From positions 1-20,071 of the forward strand of contig CAYVQU010000092.1 in the NCBI GenBank assembly GCA_964453155.1: a DNA stretch of 20,071 nt. Reading direction: 5' to 3'. The position numbers were made by a program, and so were the translations under genes. This document shows positions 5,917 to 13,268 of the stretch, in pieces. Below the pieces are notes generated by a model. It had not been told where the DNA came from, made no database searches, and saw only the letters and a program-made list of their open reading frames with translations. Source of the DNA: CAYVQU01 sp964453155 (GTDB taxonomy: Bacteria > Chloroflexota > Anaerolineae > Anaerolineales > UBA11858). Numbering within the stretch: position 1 is the stretch's first letter; every line of letters starts with the position of its first letter.

Positions 5917-8496
5917 ATGGCCAAGAAAAAAGATGGAGTGACCCCGATCCGCAGGCAGTATTTAGAGATTAAGCGTCAGCATCCTGATCATATTTTGTTC
6001 TTCCGGTTGGGGGATTTTTATGAGACTTTCGATGAAGATGCGCATACCGTTTCGAAGGTTTTGGATATTGTTCTGACTTCCCGCAATGTTCAGAAGGGAA
6101 CCCGCGTCCCAATGGCGGGGATTCCGCATCACGCCATGGAGAACTACCTTGGGCGGTTGATTGATCAGGGTTATCACGTCGCGGTTTGTGAGCAGGTTGG
6201 GACCGAGCCTGTCAAAGGCCTGATGCCGCGCAAAGTAGTGCGCGTAGTCACTCCTGGGACCGTAGTAGAAGAAGGTTTGCTGCCTCAAGATGCCAACAAT
6301 TATCTGGCCGCCATCATCATTCAGGACGGGCGTGCCGGGGTGGCCTATATCGATATCACTACTGGTGAATTTGCAGTCACTGAGTTGAACGGGGCCGACA
6401 TTCAGGGTATTGTTCGGGCCGAATTGATTCGCCTGAAACCGGCCGAAGTGCTCCATCCCGATGATATGGCCTTTACCAACGGGGCTCCCGGATTTACGAC
6501 ACCCTGGCCCGATTGGCGCTTTGAGCTAGCCCGGTGCGAAGGTGTCATTCAGGATCAATTTAAGGTTGGTTCCCTCGATGGTTTTGGGTTGCGCGGGCTC
6601 CCCCTGGCCGTTCGGGCCGCCGGCGCCGTGATCCAATATCTTCAGGATACCCAACCGGCCGCGCTCAAGTTGCTCACTGGCCTGAGCACTTACAGTACGA
6701 CTGAGTTTATGACCCTCGATGCGGCCACCCGTCGCAATTTGGAACTCACCGAAACCATCCGCCGGGGTGAAGTTCAGGGATCCTTGTTAGGAGTACTGGA
6801 TTATTCCGTCACACCGATGGGGAAACGGTTGATCCGTCAATGGGTCGGCAAACCATTGCTGGATGTCGATCAGATTCGATCCCGGCAGGCCGGGGTGGGT
6901 TTCTTTTTTGAAAATGGACTGCTGCGGGCTGAATTTCGGGCCGCACTCAAACCTGTCAACGACTTAGAGCGGCTCACCAACCGGATTTTAGGGGGTACGG
7001 CCCAACCCCGGGATCTGGCTGCCACCCTCAACACCCTCCGGCTACTCCCAGCGATTAAGGAATTAATCCCCAGCGATGCAGATTCCCTCACTGAAGTTAT
7101 TTCATCCTTAAACATTTGTGCTGACGAAACGAGCTTGCTTCAATCTGCCCTGAGCGACGATCCCCCCGCCACGCTGGGGAACACCGGCATCATCCGTTCC
7201 GGATTTTCCGCCGAACTCGATGGCGTGATGGAATCGTCCCGCCACGCTCGGGAGTGGATCGCCAATTTGCAATCCGTTGAACGCGAGCGGACGGGCATCA
7301 AAACCCTCAAAGTTGGCTACAACAAAGTTTTTGGTTACTATATCGAAGTCACCCGCGCCAACGCCGAATTGGTCCCCGAAGAATACATCCGCAAACAAAC
7401 CTTGGTCAATAACGAGCGCTACATCACCCCCGAGATGAAAGAGTACGAAGCCCTGGTGCTCAACGCCGAAGAGCGGATAAAAGAAATCGAGCGGCGGCTG
7501 TTCCACGAAGTTTGCGCCCGGTTGGCCGGTTCGGCGGGGAAGATGTTGGCAACAGCCCGGGGAGTAGCCCAATTGGATGTGTTGGCCGGATTGGCCGAAG
7601 CTGGGGCGTTGAATGGCTATATTTGCCCGAAGGTGGTTGGCGAAGATGTACTCGATATTCAAGGGGGGCGGCATCCGGTGGTGGAGCATATGTTGGTGGG
7701 GGGCAATCGTTTTGTTCCCAATGACACCATCTTTGAAGATGGCGAGCGTCTGCGGATCATCACCGGGCCGAACATGTCGGGTAAAAGTACGTTTTTGCGA
7801 CAGGTGGCCTTAATCGTGCTGATGGCGCAGATGGGAAGCTACGTCCCAGCAGAGTCGGCGAAAATTGGCTTGGTAGACCGCATCTTCACCCGCATTGGGG
7901 CTCAAGACGAAATCCATGCCGGGCAATCGACGTTTATGGTGGAGATGGTCGAGACCGCCAATATTCTGAATCATGCCACCCCTCGCAGTTTGCTGGTCCT
8001 TGATGAAATTGGGCGCGGCACCAGCACCTACGACGGGGTTTCGATTGCCTGGGCGATGGTCGAATATGTCCACAATCATCCAGGACTGCGGGCGAAAACG
8101 CTGTTTGCTACCCACTATCATGAATTGACGCAACTCTCCGATCTACTGCCCGGCGTGCGGAATTACAACGTGGCGGTCAGTGAGGCTGATGGGGAAGTGG
8201 TATTTTTACACAAGATCATCGCGGGTGGTGCGGATCGTTCTTATGGTATCCACGTGGCTCAATTGGCCGGACTCCCGCGGCCGGTCATCCAACGGGCCGG
8301 GGAAATCCTAAAACATTTGGAGACCTCCTCAGGTCGGGCGGTGAAGATTGACCCCCAAGTGCCGCAGCAGCTAAATTTATTTCCTGAGACGAATCCACTC
8401 TTAGATGAATTAAAAGAGATCGATTTGAATACCCTCTCACCAATCGAAGCCCTCAATCGATTGTACGAGTGGCAGAAGAAATTTATCAGTGAATGA
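5917..8496 (+). CDS. mutS: DNA mismatch repair protein MutS
   Basis: This 859-residue protein recognises mismatches and small loops and starts methyl-independent or nick-directed repair as an ATP-dependent clamp. The N-terminal mismatch-binding domain has the Phe-X-Glu motif (F34-Y35-E36 in GDFYETF). Connector, lever and clamp regions follow (around residues 130-560). The ATPase domain has Walker A GPNMSGKST (about 616-624), Walker B VLDEIGRGTSTYDG and the TLFATHYHEL segment. QLNLF near residue 818 resembles a beta-clamp-binding pentapeptide, and the C-terminal LSPIEALNRLYEW is typical of the family. Length and motifs are complete. No mutL is nearby. The first codon is fixed by an in-frame stop 12 nt upstream; no ribosome binding site exists and the promoter geometry indicates a leaderless mRNA. 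The stop codon lies in a palindrome shared with the convergent gene. Confidence 0.97.
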   Translation: MAKKKDGVTPIRRQYLEIKRQHPDHILFFRLGDFYETFDEDAHTVSKVLDIVLTSRNVQKGTRVPMAGIPHHAMENYLGRLIDQGYHVAVCEQVGTEPVKGLMPRKVVRVVTPGTVVEEGLLPQDANNYLAAIIIQDGRAGVAYIDITTGEFAVTELNGADIQGIVRAELIRLKPAEVLHPDDMAFTNGAPGFTTPWPDWRFELARCEGVIQDQFKVGSLDGFGLRGLPLAVRAAGAVIQYLQDTQPAALKLLTGLSTYSTTEFMTLDAATRRNLELTETIRRGEVQGSLLGVLDYSVTPMGKRLIRQWVGKPLLDVDQIRSRQAGVGFFFENGLLRAEFRAALKPVNDLERLTNRILGGTAQPRDLAATLNTLRLLPAIKELIPSDADSLTEVISSLNICADETSLLQSALSDDPPATLGNTGIIRSGFSAELDGVMESSRHAREWIANLQSVERERTGIKTLKVGYNKVFGYYIEVTRANAELVPEEYIRKQTLVNNERYITPEMKEYEALVLNAEERIKEIERRLFHEVCARLAGSAGKMLATARGVAQLDVLAGLAEAGALNGYICPKVVGEDVLDIQGGRHPVVEHMLVGGNRFVPNDTIFEDGERLRIITGPNMSGKSTFLRQVALIVLMAQMGSYVPAESAKIGLVDRIFTRIGAQDEIHAGQSTFMVEMVETANILNHATPRSLLVLDEIGRGTSTYDGVSIAWAMVEYVHNHPGLRAKTLFATHYHELTQLSDLLPGVRNYNVAVSEADGEVVFLHKIIAGGADRSYGIHVAQLAGLPRPVIQRAGEILKHLETSSGRAVKIDPQVPQQLNLFPETNPLLDELKEIDLNTLSPIEALNRLYEWQKKFISE

Positions 8497-8526
8497 AATT
8501 GATTTGTCCAAATCAATTTCATTCAC
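8489..8526. terminator. convergent palindrome spanning both stop codons
   Basis: A perfect 18-bp inverted repeat (8489-8506 with 8509-8526, 2-nt spacer) covers the mutS TGA (8494-8496) and the methyltransferase TGA (8519-8521 read on minus). The stem is AT-rich. On the plus strand ACATTTTCC follows, so U-tract support is weak. It is probably a bidirectional 3'-end hairpin. Confidence 0.6.
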
Positions 8527-9217
8527 ACATTTTCCCCCACACCCCCGTCCATTCTGGCAGCCGGATCCAATTGTTCACTCGAATTTTCTCGGCTAATTCT
8601 GCCCCAAAGAAAAATTCGGTCCACTCTACAGCTTTTTCCAAGGTGGAAAACTGATAATCAGTTGGAATTTCCTGCCGCTCGAATCCCCAATCATTTTCTA
8701 AATAAGCATAATATTGGGCTAAACCCTCATGCGGCGCCGCGGGGATGGTACTGCCGGTGGTCAAAGTCTCCATGATGATGAGTACGCCGTTTGTTTTCAC
8801 CACTCGTGACATCTCAGCTAGCGCGGTATCGACCTGGTTTAGCCAGTCATTCCCAAACCACCCCTGAAAATGCCCAATTGCCCATCCCACAGTGATGATG
8901 TCAAATTCACCATCATCAAACGGCAATTCCCGAATATCACCCTGAATCAGTCCGCATTCCAAGTTCCGCGCTCCCCACTGTTGCTGTTGTTCTTGCAGCA
9001 TTCCCCAGTGCAAATCCATCCCAAAAATTTGTGCAACCCGATCATGCAAAAGCAGCGGCAATCGCCCGGTGCCAGTCCCTAAATCCAGGACACGTTTACC
9101 CTTGAAAGTAGTCACATTCTCCAGCGCGGGGAGGAGATTGCCATCAACATCTTCAACCGCGATCATGCGGTGATATTTGTCGGCTTGATTTTGGTAAATA
9201 TCAATGTAATGGTCCAT
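8519..9217 (-). CDS. class I SAM-dependent methyltransferase
   Basis: The product has 232 residues with a Rossmann methyltransferase core. Motif I is VLDLGTGTGRLPLLL (about residues 42-56), an acidic residue follows in GMDLHWGM, and the post-I/II region is GDIRELPFDDGEFDIITVGWAIGHFQGW. LAEMSRVVKTNGVLIIMETL then matches the strand-4/5 region of the Methyltransf_11/25 families. The acceptor substrate cannot be deduced. It starts at 9217, 4 bp after the stop of the small membrane protein gene, so the two are probably one transcript; the start has only a weak purine-rich upstream stretch. It ends inside the palindrome shared with mutS. Confidence 0.85.
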   Translation of the reverse strand: MDHYIDIYQNQADKYHRMIAVEDVDGNLLPALENVTTFKGKRVLDLGTGTGRLPLLLHDRVAQIFGMDLHWGMLQEQQQQWGARNLECGLIQGDIRELPFDDGEFDIITVGWAIGHFQGWFGNDWLNQVDTALAEMSRVVKTNGVLIIMETLTTGSTIPAAPHEGLAQYYAYLENDWGFERQEIPTDYQFSTLEKAVEWTEFFFGAELAEKIRVNNWIRLPEWTGVWGKMCE

Positions 9218-9221
9218 ACAC

Positions 9222-9560
9222 TTATCGCTTTTTGCCGCTTATCAAAAATGCCCCAGCCCAAACCATGAATGCCATCAAAACGACTGGCCCGAGAAAACGG
9301 ACCCAGGCAGCGGTGATGTCCGCGATATACGGCCCAATTAGCAGCAGGTCTGCGGTTGAATTTTGGGCTACCGAGAGGGCCAGATAGGTTACGCCCAAAG
9401 TGAGTAAGTTATCTCGAAAATGATGATGGAAAAAACCAGCCACTAAACCCAGAATTATCAACACGTGGGATGCCCAACCACCCAAATTAACAAATACTGT
9501 CACCAGGGCTAAGACCATCCCGCCAAAAAAAGTCCATAAACCGATTGCTTTTGTATCCAT
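9222..9560 (-). CDS. small membrane protein, unknown function
   Basis: The product has 112 residues and about four hydrophobic segments (near 7-25, 30-43, 52-66 and 86-106), a short cytosolic tail GKKR, and an HHHFRD loop around residues 45-50. I recognise no family. The ATG at 9560 is preceded by CAGGAG with 6 nt spacing. It is the first gene of a probable two-gene operon with the methyltransferase 4 bp downstream. Confidence 0.75.
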   Translation of the reverse strand: MDTKAIGLWTFFGGMVLALVTVFVNLGGWASHVLIILGLVAGFFHHHFRDNLLTLGVTYLALSVAQNSTADLLLIGPYIADITAAWVRFLGPVVLMAFMVWAGAFLISGKKR

Positions 9561-9672
9561 AGGCTACTCCTGATATTTTCTAAGAAATCCAATTGAGTTA
9601 GTTTAACATAAATGCCAGAGTAAAACTATTTCATTGCAAGTAATTTATTTTTGTATTCTCGGATGTTGAAGT

Positions 9673-9702
9673 AAAAAAAGTCACCGCAGGGTGACTTTTT
9701 TT
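9673..9702 (-). terminator. bidirectional intrinsic terminator
   Basis: The arms AAAAAAAGTCACC (9673-9685) and GGTGACTTTTTTT (9690-9702) form a perfect stem with the 4-nt loop GCAG. There is a U-tract on either strand. It lies about 85 bp past the VOC gene stop and insulates it from the genes at 8519-9560. Confidence 0.9.
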
Positions 9703-9786
9703 CGGCTCCTTGGGCCAATTACAAATTGTAAAGGGCGACAGTCACATTAGGTAATCAACGCAAACCAGAGACCGTCACCCGAATTT

Positions 9787-10149
9787 CTAAGTTGGGTTCA
9801 TACTGGTATACAATGCCAATGTATTTCCAGTGGGGTCCTTGAAAAATGCGAACCAACCCACGGTCGGAATTTCGGTTTTGGGAGCCACTGTTTTTCCGCC
9901 ATTGGCTTCGATTTTTACGAGAGTCGCGTCAATATCTTCGGTTTGGAGATAAACGACAACTTTGCCGACGGGATTCTCATCGCTCACATTACTGAACCCG
10001 CCGCCCTGACGTTCGGCATATTCGAACATGGTGTAATCCATGGCTTTATCATGGGCGATTTTCCAGCCAAAAACTTCATCATAAAACTTTCCGGCTGCGG
10101 CTGAATCTGATGCCGGAATTTCAATATGGACAATAGGGTGATTAGACAT
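9787..10149 (-). CDS. VOC-family (glyoxalase/bleomycin resistance-like) protein
   Basis: The 120-residue, single-module protein has the paired beta-alpha-beta-beta-beta pattern of the vicinal oxygen chelate superfamily. HIEIPASDSAAAGKFYDEVFGWKI at the start and VGWFAFFKDPTGNTLALY at the end mark the two halves. Candidate metal ligands are the early His and Glu of HIEIP; the end motif lacks the usual Glu (DPTGNTLAL rather than DPxGNxxEL), so chelation may be altered. Such proteins often act as dimers on small electrophiles or bind drugs; substrate unknown. The ATG at 10149 has AAAGGAG 6 nt upstream and an extended -10 (TGCTACAAT) about 40 nt upstream. It is monocistronic. Confidence 0.88.
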   Translation of the reverse strand: MSNHPIVHIEIPASDSAAAGKFYDEVFGWKIAHDKAMDYTMFEYAERQGGGFSNVSDENPVGKVVVYLQTEDIDATLVKIEANGGKTVAPKTEIPTVGWFAFFKDPTGNTLALYTSMNPT

Positions 10150-10187
10150 TTATTACTCCTTTGGGATTTTCGATTGCCAATGCAATT

Positions 10188-10196
10188 ATTGTAGCA
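10188..10196 (-). promoter_or_regulatory. extended -10 promoter for the VOC gene
   Basis: On the minus strand TGCTACAAT gives a TGn extension and a 5-of-6 -10 box, with no good -35. It predicts a leader of about 32 nt. Confidence 0.45.
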
Positions 10197-10310
10197 CTAA
10201 TGTTCTGGTTTTGAGATTAATATCCGATAATAAATATCCAAATTGAAATAAATGAATCGAAATCTTATGAACCTTCTCGCAACCTTGGGGGTTAAAAATC
10301 GTAGACTAAT

Positions 10311-10456
10311 GTTGACGGTATAAGTGTGTGACGGTATATGGTAAAAATATAAACTGACAATATTAGCCGTCACACCTGAGCAGTTTTCGGTTTGAACAAT
10401 ATTCTGTTTCAAGATTCATTCCAAAAACTACTAAATCCAAGCGTGTGACAGGATAT
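10311..10456. promoter_or_regulatory. spacer with repeated TGACGGTATA-type boxes upstream of the Lia/PspC-like cassette
   Basis: The 344-bp gene-free stretch 10150-10493 holds these elements. TGACGGTATA occurs twice in direct orientation, 16 bp apart (10313-10322 and 10329-10338). GTGTGACAGGATAT (10443-10456) matches GTGTGACGGTATAT (10326-10339) at 12 of 14 positions. An inverted CCGTCACAC lies at 10367-10375 and can pair with GTGTGACGG at 10326-10334. TTGACG (10312-10317), 17 nt and TATATG (10335-10340) could be a weak promoter overlapping the two direct boxes. The pattern fits operator sites, but the regulator is not in the window. Open frames across this stretch look non-coding. Confidence 0.5.
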
Positions 10457-10493
10457 TTTTCCTGGTTTTCAAGTTTTATGGATGGAGGATATT

Positions 10494-11006
10494 ATGAGCA
10501 AGAAAATGCGTTCAAATCTCGCCATGGGATTATTGCTGATTTTTATCGGAGGCTGGTTTCTGGCAGTTCAATTCTTACCCAATTTGGGAAACTGGTTCTG
10601 GGGTTTCTTTGATTGGCCGGTGTATGTCATCGGTGCTGGGATTTGTATGTTGATCTTCGGTATCGTGGTCGGCGCGCCGGGTATGGCGATCCCCGCGACG
10701 ATTGTTGGTGGGATTGGGGGTTTACTCTACTACCAAAATGTTACCGGCGATTGGGATAGCTGGTCTTATGCCTGGGCCTTAATCCCCGGATTTGTCGGAG
10801 TTGGGACCATGTTGGCCTCCGTTTTAGGCGAAGGTGGCAAAGGTGCTTTCCGTTCAGGATTGACTTTGGTCTTCATCAGCCTGGTAATGTTTTTGATCTT
10901 TGGGGCTTTCTTTGGAGCCAATCCGCTTGGAATGTACTGGCCGGTGTTGTTAATCGCTTTGGGCGTTTGGATGTTACTGCAACCCTTATTCAAAAAATTT
11001 AAATAG
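10494..11006 (+). CDS. LiaI/LiaF-like multi-pass membrane protein (cassette gene 1)
   Basis: The 170-residue product is almost entirely hydrophobic with five to six membrane segments. The first and last segments match the module repeated through this cassette: a Gly-rich helix (GLLLIFIGGWFLAVQ), a short loop, then W-P-V and a second Gly-rich helix (MYWPVLLIALGVWMLLQPL). This resembles the LiaI/LiaF transmembrane region of Firmicutes envelope-stress systems. No catalytic residues are visible. I chose the ATG at 10494 because GGAGG lies 5 nt upstream; the in-frame ATG 12 bp earlier lies before that site. It ends 11 bp before the next start, so the first two genes form one transcript. Confidence 0.8.
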   Translation: MSKKMRSNLAMGLLLIFIGGWFLAVQFLPNLGNWFWGFFDWPVYVIGAGICMLIFGIVVGAPGMAIPATIVGGIGGLLYYQNVTGDWDSWSYAWALIPGFVGVGTMLASVLGEGGKGAFRSGLTLVFISLVMFLIFGAFFGANPLGMYWPVLLIALGVWMLLQPLFKKFK

Positions 11007-11017
11007 GTGGAGTGATG

Positions 11018-11827
11018 ATGCGATCTACAAACATGTTTTGGGGTGGGGTCCTAATTGTCATTGGCGGTCTGTTTTTGGCCAATACGCTAGGAATTTTCAA
11101 TATCAATTTGTGGCAAGTGATCTGGCCGTTGCTGCTGATTTTAGCGGGGGTTTGGATGCTGATGGGTTATTTTATGCGCGACCGAATAGCGCCGATTGAG
11201 GGTGAAACAGCAGCGATTCCGCTAGATGATGCCAGTCAGGCTAAAATAACTTTTAATCATGGGGCTGGAAAACTCTATCTTAAATCCGGTGCTGATCCAA
11301 TGGATTTGGTAACCGGAACTTTTGGCGGTGGCCTGGATTCATCCGTTCGACCAGTAGCAGATGGATTGGATGTCTCTTTACGGGTCCGTGATCGCGGGCA
11401 AACCTGGTTTGTACCGTGGGTGTGGGGACCCCATTCTCAAATTAGTTGGGATGTGTGCTTAACGGACGAAATTCCCCTTGATTTAGTCGTGAAAACCGGA
11501 GCCAGTGATACCCGCCTCGACTTGACCGATTTACAGGTAACCAACCTGCGGGTTGATACCGGGGCCAGCGCGACTGAAATATTATTGCCGGATAGTGTGG
11601 CTGAGACCAAAGTTGTTGTCAAAGCAGGCGCGGCCTCAGTAAAAATTCAGGTACCCGATGAAGTTGCAGCCAAAATTCGAGTTACCGGCGGCATGATGAG
11701 TGCTGGGGTGGATCGCAGTCGTTTCCCCAAGTCGGGCGGCTACTACCAATCACCCGATTATGACACTGCAGCCCACAAAGTCGAGATTCGGGTTGATATG
11801 GGGGCCGGTTCGGTATCAATCACCTGA
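11018..11827 (+). CDS. LiaF-like membrane protein with C-terminal toastrack-like beta domain (cassette gene 2)
   Basis: The 269-residue product starts with a two-helix LiaF-type module (residues about 7-55: GGVLIVIGGLFLANTLG, then WPLLLILAGVWMLM). About 200 residues of regularly repeating beta strands follow, marked by VKTGASDTRLDL, VDTGASATEILLP, VKAGAASVKIQVP and VDMGAGSVSI. This is the layout of LiaF/DUF4097-like 'toastrack' proteins of envelope-stress loci, in which the beta domain is a sensing or scaffold module. The side of the membrane it faces is not settled by the sequence. GGTGGAG lies 5 nt before the ATG at 11018; GTG 11012 and ATG 11015 are alternative starts. No LiaS/LiaR partner is nearby. 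Confidence 0.82.
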   Translation: MRSTNMFWGGVLIVIGGLFLANTLGIFNINLWQVIWPLLLILAGVWMLMGYFMRDRIAPIEGETAAIPLDDASQAKITFNHGAGKLYLKSGADPMDLVTGTFGGGLDSSVRPVADGLDVSLRVRDRGQTWFVPWVWGPHSQISWDVCLTDEIPLDLVVKTGASDTRLDLTDLQVTNLRVDTGASATEILLPDSVAETKVVVKAGAASVKIQVPDEVAAKIRVTGGMMSAGVDRSRFPKSGGYYQSPDYDTAAHKVEIRVDMGAGSVSIT

Positions 11828-11937
11828 TTTTTAACACGGGTCTCGCGAATGAGTGTGGATTTTCATATAAAAATCGGTTCTAATCCGCGGATAGCGCAGC
11901 GTAATTGGCGTTATTCGCGTTCTATTGGGAGAGAAAC

Positions 11938-12567
11938 ATGAAACGTTTTGATATGCGTATATTGTGGGGGGGCTTGCTAATTTTGGCTGGAGGATTATTC
12001 TTTTTGCAGGAATTGAATTTGATTCCCGATGCCTGGGATATTATTTGGGGGTCCTTATTTGTGATTGCCGGGGGCGTGTTTTTGTACGCCTTCTTCCGCG
12101 ATCGCTCCCAATGGTGGACATTAATTCCTGGCCTGGCATTGTTGAGCTTGGGGGTGATTGTTGCGGTGGAGGAATTTTTCCCCGGAATGGATTGGACTGG
12201 GGCGCTATTATTGGGGGGGATCGGGCTTGGATTTTGGGTAATCTATTACCTACATCGCGAACATTGGTGGGCTATCATCCCAGGTGGCACCTTGGTGACT
12301 CTGGCCATAGTTGCTGGTCTTGATTCGGTTTGGGGTGATGAGGTTGGTGGCGCGGTGTTCATGCTAGGATTGGGGGCAACTTTTGCCCTTGTTGCTCTCC
12401 TTCCCAATCCCCACGGCCGGATGACTTGGGCATTTATTCCCGCAGCAGTATTGGTTGTGATTGCCTTGTTTACTATGACGGCCCTGGTAAACGTGCTTAA
12501 TTTTATTTGGCCGGTGGCCTTGATCCTATTGGGTGTCTATTTCATCCTCCGAAACTTCAGATCATAG
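11938..12567 (+). CDS. LiaI/LiaF-like multi-pass membrane protein (cassette gene 3)
   Basis: The 209-residue protein has about six to seven hydrophobic helices and no soluble domain. It opens and closes with the cassette module (ILWGGLLILAGGLFFLQELNL ... WPVALILLGVYFILRNF). Between them two internal stretches each begin with a charged-Trp loop (RDRSQWWTLIPG and HREHWWAIIPG), which look like an internal duplication. The ATG at 11938 has GGAGAG 4-5 nt upstream and is preferred over an earlier start in the same frame. The 110-bp spacer from gene 2 contains CGCGAAT/ATTCGCG at 11844-11850 and 11913-11919, which could pair. Function is unknown beyond membership of the cassette. Confidence 0.78.
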   Translation: MKRFDMRILWGGLLILAGGLFFLQELNLIPDAWDIIWGSLFVIAGGVFLYAFFRDRSQWWTLIPGLALLSLGVIVAVEEFFPGMDWTGALLLGGIGLGFWVIYYLHREHWWAIIPGGTLVTLAIVAGLDSVWGDEVGGAVFMLGLGATFALVALLPNPHGRMTWAFIPAAVLVVIALFTMTALVNVLNFIWPVALILLGVYFILRNFRS

Positions 12568-12615
12568 GTTGATAGCCTGGTCAGGCCGGATAACCCGAAA
12601 ATCACGAATGGCATG

Positions 12616-12649
12616 AATGGCACGAATTCATTAATTTATTCGTGCCATT
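12616..12649. repeat. intergenic word-palindrome (AATGGCACGAAT type)
   Basis: AATGGCACGAAT (12616-12627) and ATTCGTGCCATT (12638-12649) form a perfect 12-bp stem with a 10-nt loop. A degraded extra copy of the word (CACGAATGGCATGAATGG) precedes it from 12603. It lies between cassette genes 3 and 4. It may be a dispersed repeat; no U-tract follows directly. Confidence 0.65.
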
Positions 12650-12737
12650 TGTTTTCACTTGGCCCCATTTTTTCGCAACTTTTTTTGGAAACAACCGTAA
12701 TTTAGGTATCAACATTTTTTTTAAATTGGAGTTAGTT

Positions 12738-13172
12738 ATGGAAAGAAGACTTTTACGTAGTTCAACCGACAAAATGCTCGGTGGCGTTTGTGGGGGCCTG
12801 GGACAGTATCTGGGCATTGATCCGACCTTCATCCGGATTGTGTTTTTTATCATGGTCTTTGGTGGCGGTTTTGGATTTTGGGTGTATGTTTTACTGTGGG
12901 TTCTGATTCCTGAAGATGAAGGACAATCCCAGGATTTTGGTGATCGGGTTCGGCATATGGGTGACGATTTTGCCACCGCAGTCAGCAGCCCGCATCCCAA
13001 AGCCGGGCTAATTGTTGGGGGCGGCTTGATCCTGATGGGGTTGTTCTGGCTAGTCGAGCAATTAAACATATCCTGGTTGTGGTGGTGGGATTTCGACGTC
13101 TTGTGGCCGGTTTTGCTGATCATCGCTGGGGGTGTCTTGCTGCTGCGATGGTTTGGCGAACGGAAAGTGTAG
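12738..13172 (+). CDS. PspC-domain protein fused to a LiaF-like module (cassette gene 4)
   Basis: The 144-residue product begins with a full PspC domain (about residues 1-60): RLLRSSTDKMLGGVCGGLGQYLGIDPTFIRI, then a Gly-rich membrane helix ending VLLWVLIPEDE. A charged linker (61-90) leads to the cassette module (GLIVGGGLILMGLFWL ... WPVLLIIAGGVLLLRWF) with a run of Trp (WLWWWDFDVLWP) between its helices. PspC proteins are inner-membrane partners in phage-shock and envelope-stress responses. Here the fusion ties a PspC sensor-like part to the LiaF-type part. The ATG at 12738 has TTGGAG 6 nt upstream. No pspA/vipp1-like gene is in the window. Confidence 0.88.
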   Translation: MERRLLRSSTDKMLGGVCGGLGQYLGIDPTFIRIVFFIMVFGGGFGFWVYVLLWVLIPEDEGQSQDFGDRVRHMGDDFATAVSSPHPKAGLIVGGGLILMGLFWLVEQLNISWLWWWDFDVLWPVLLIIAGGVLLLRWFGERKV

Positions 13173-13174
13173 GT

Positions 13175-13244
13175 CAGTTTGTTCGTTGGCAGTTGGTTTA
13201 TCGTTTAGAGTGAACTTACAAATGAACAAACCAACCATCAAACT
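13175..13244. repeat. imperfect word-palindrome upstream of cassette gene 5
   Basis: AGTTTG (13176-13181) mirrors CAAACT (13239-13244). Between them GTTCGTTGG/AGTTGGTTT words face AATGAACAAACCAACC, giving an imperfect inverted repeat. It resembles in wording the palindrome after cassette gene 5. Confidence 0.5.
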
Positions 13245-13268
13245 AAAAATCAATTATTTGGAGCAATT

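Noticed and set aside
7108..7689. 193-codon minus-strand frame inside mutS
   Set aside because: Antisense shadow of the mutS coding sequence; no motif and no start signal.
10197..10412. 71-codon minus-strand frame in the cassette's upstream spacer
   Set aside because: AT-rich, begins at a non-ATG start without a Shine-Dalgarno, and coincides with the repeated boxes.
10391..10413. TTTGAACA...TGTTTCAAG as a LexA-type SOS box
   Set aside because: The half-site spacing does not fit the known GAAC-N4-GTTC form and the arms differ by an indel.
12602..13123. 173-codon minus-strand frame across the PspC gene
   Set aside because: Lys/Pro/Ser-rich antisense shadow; the plus strand has a Shine-Dalgarno and a clear PspC domain.
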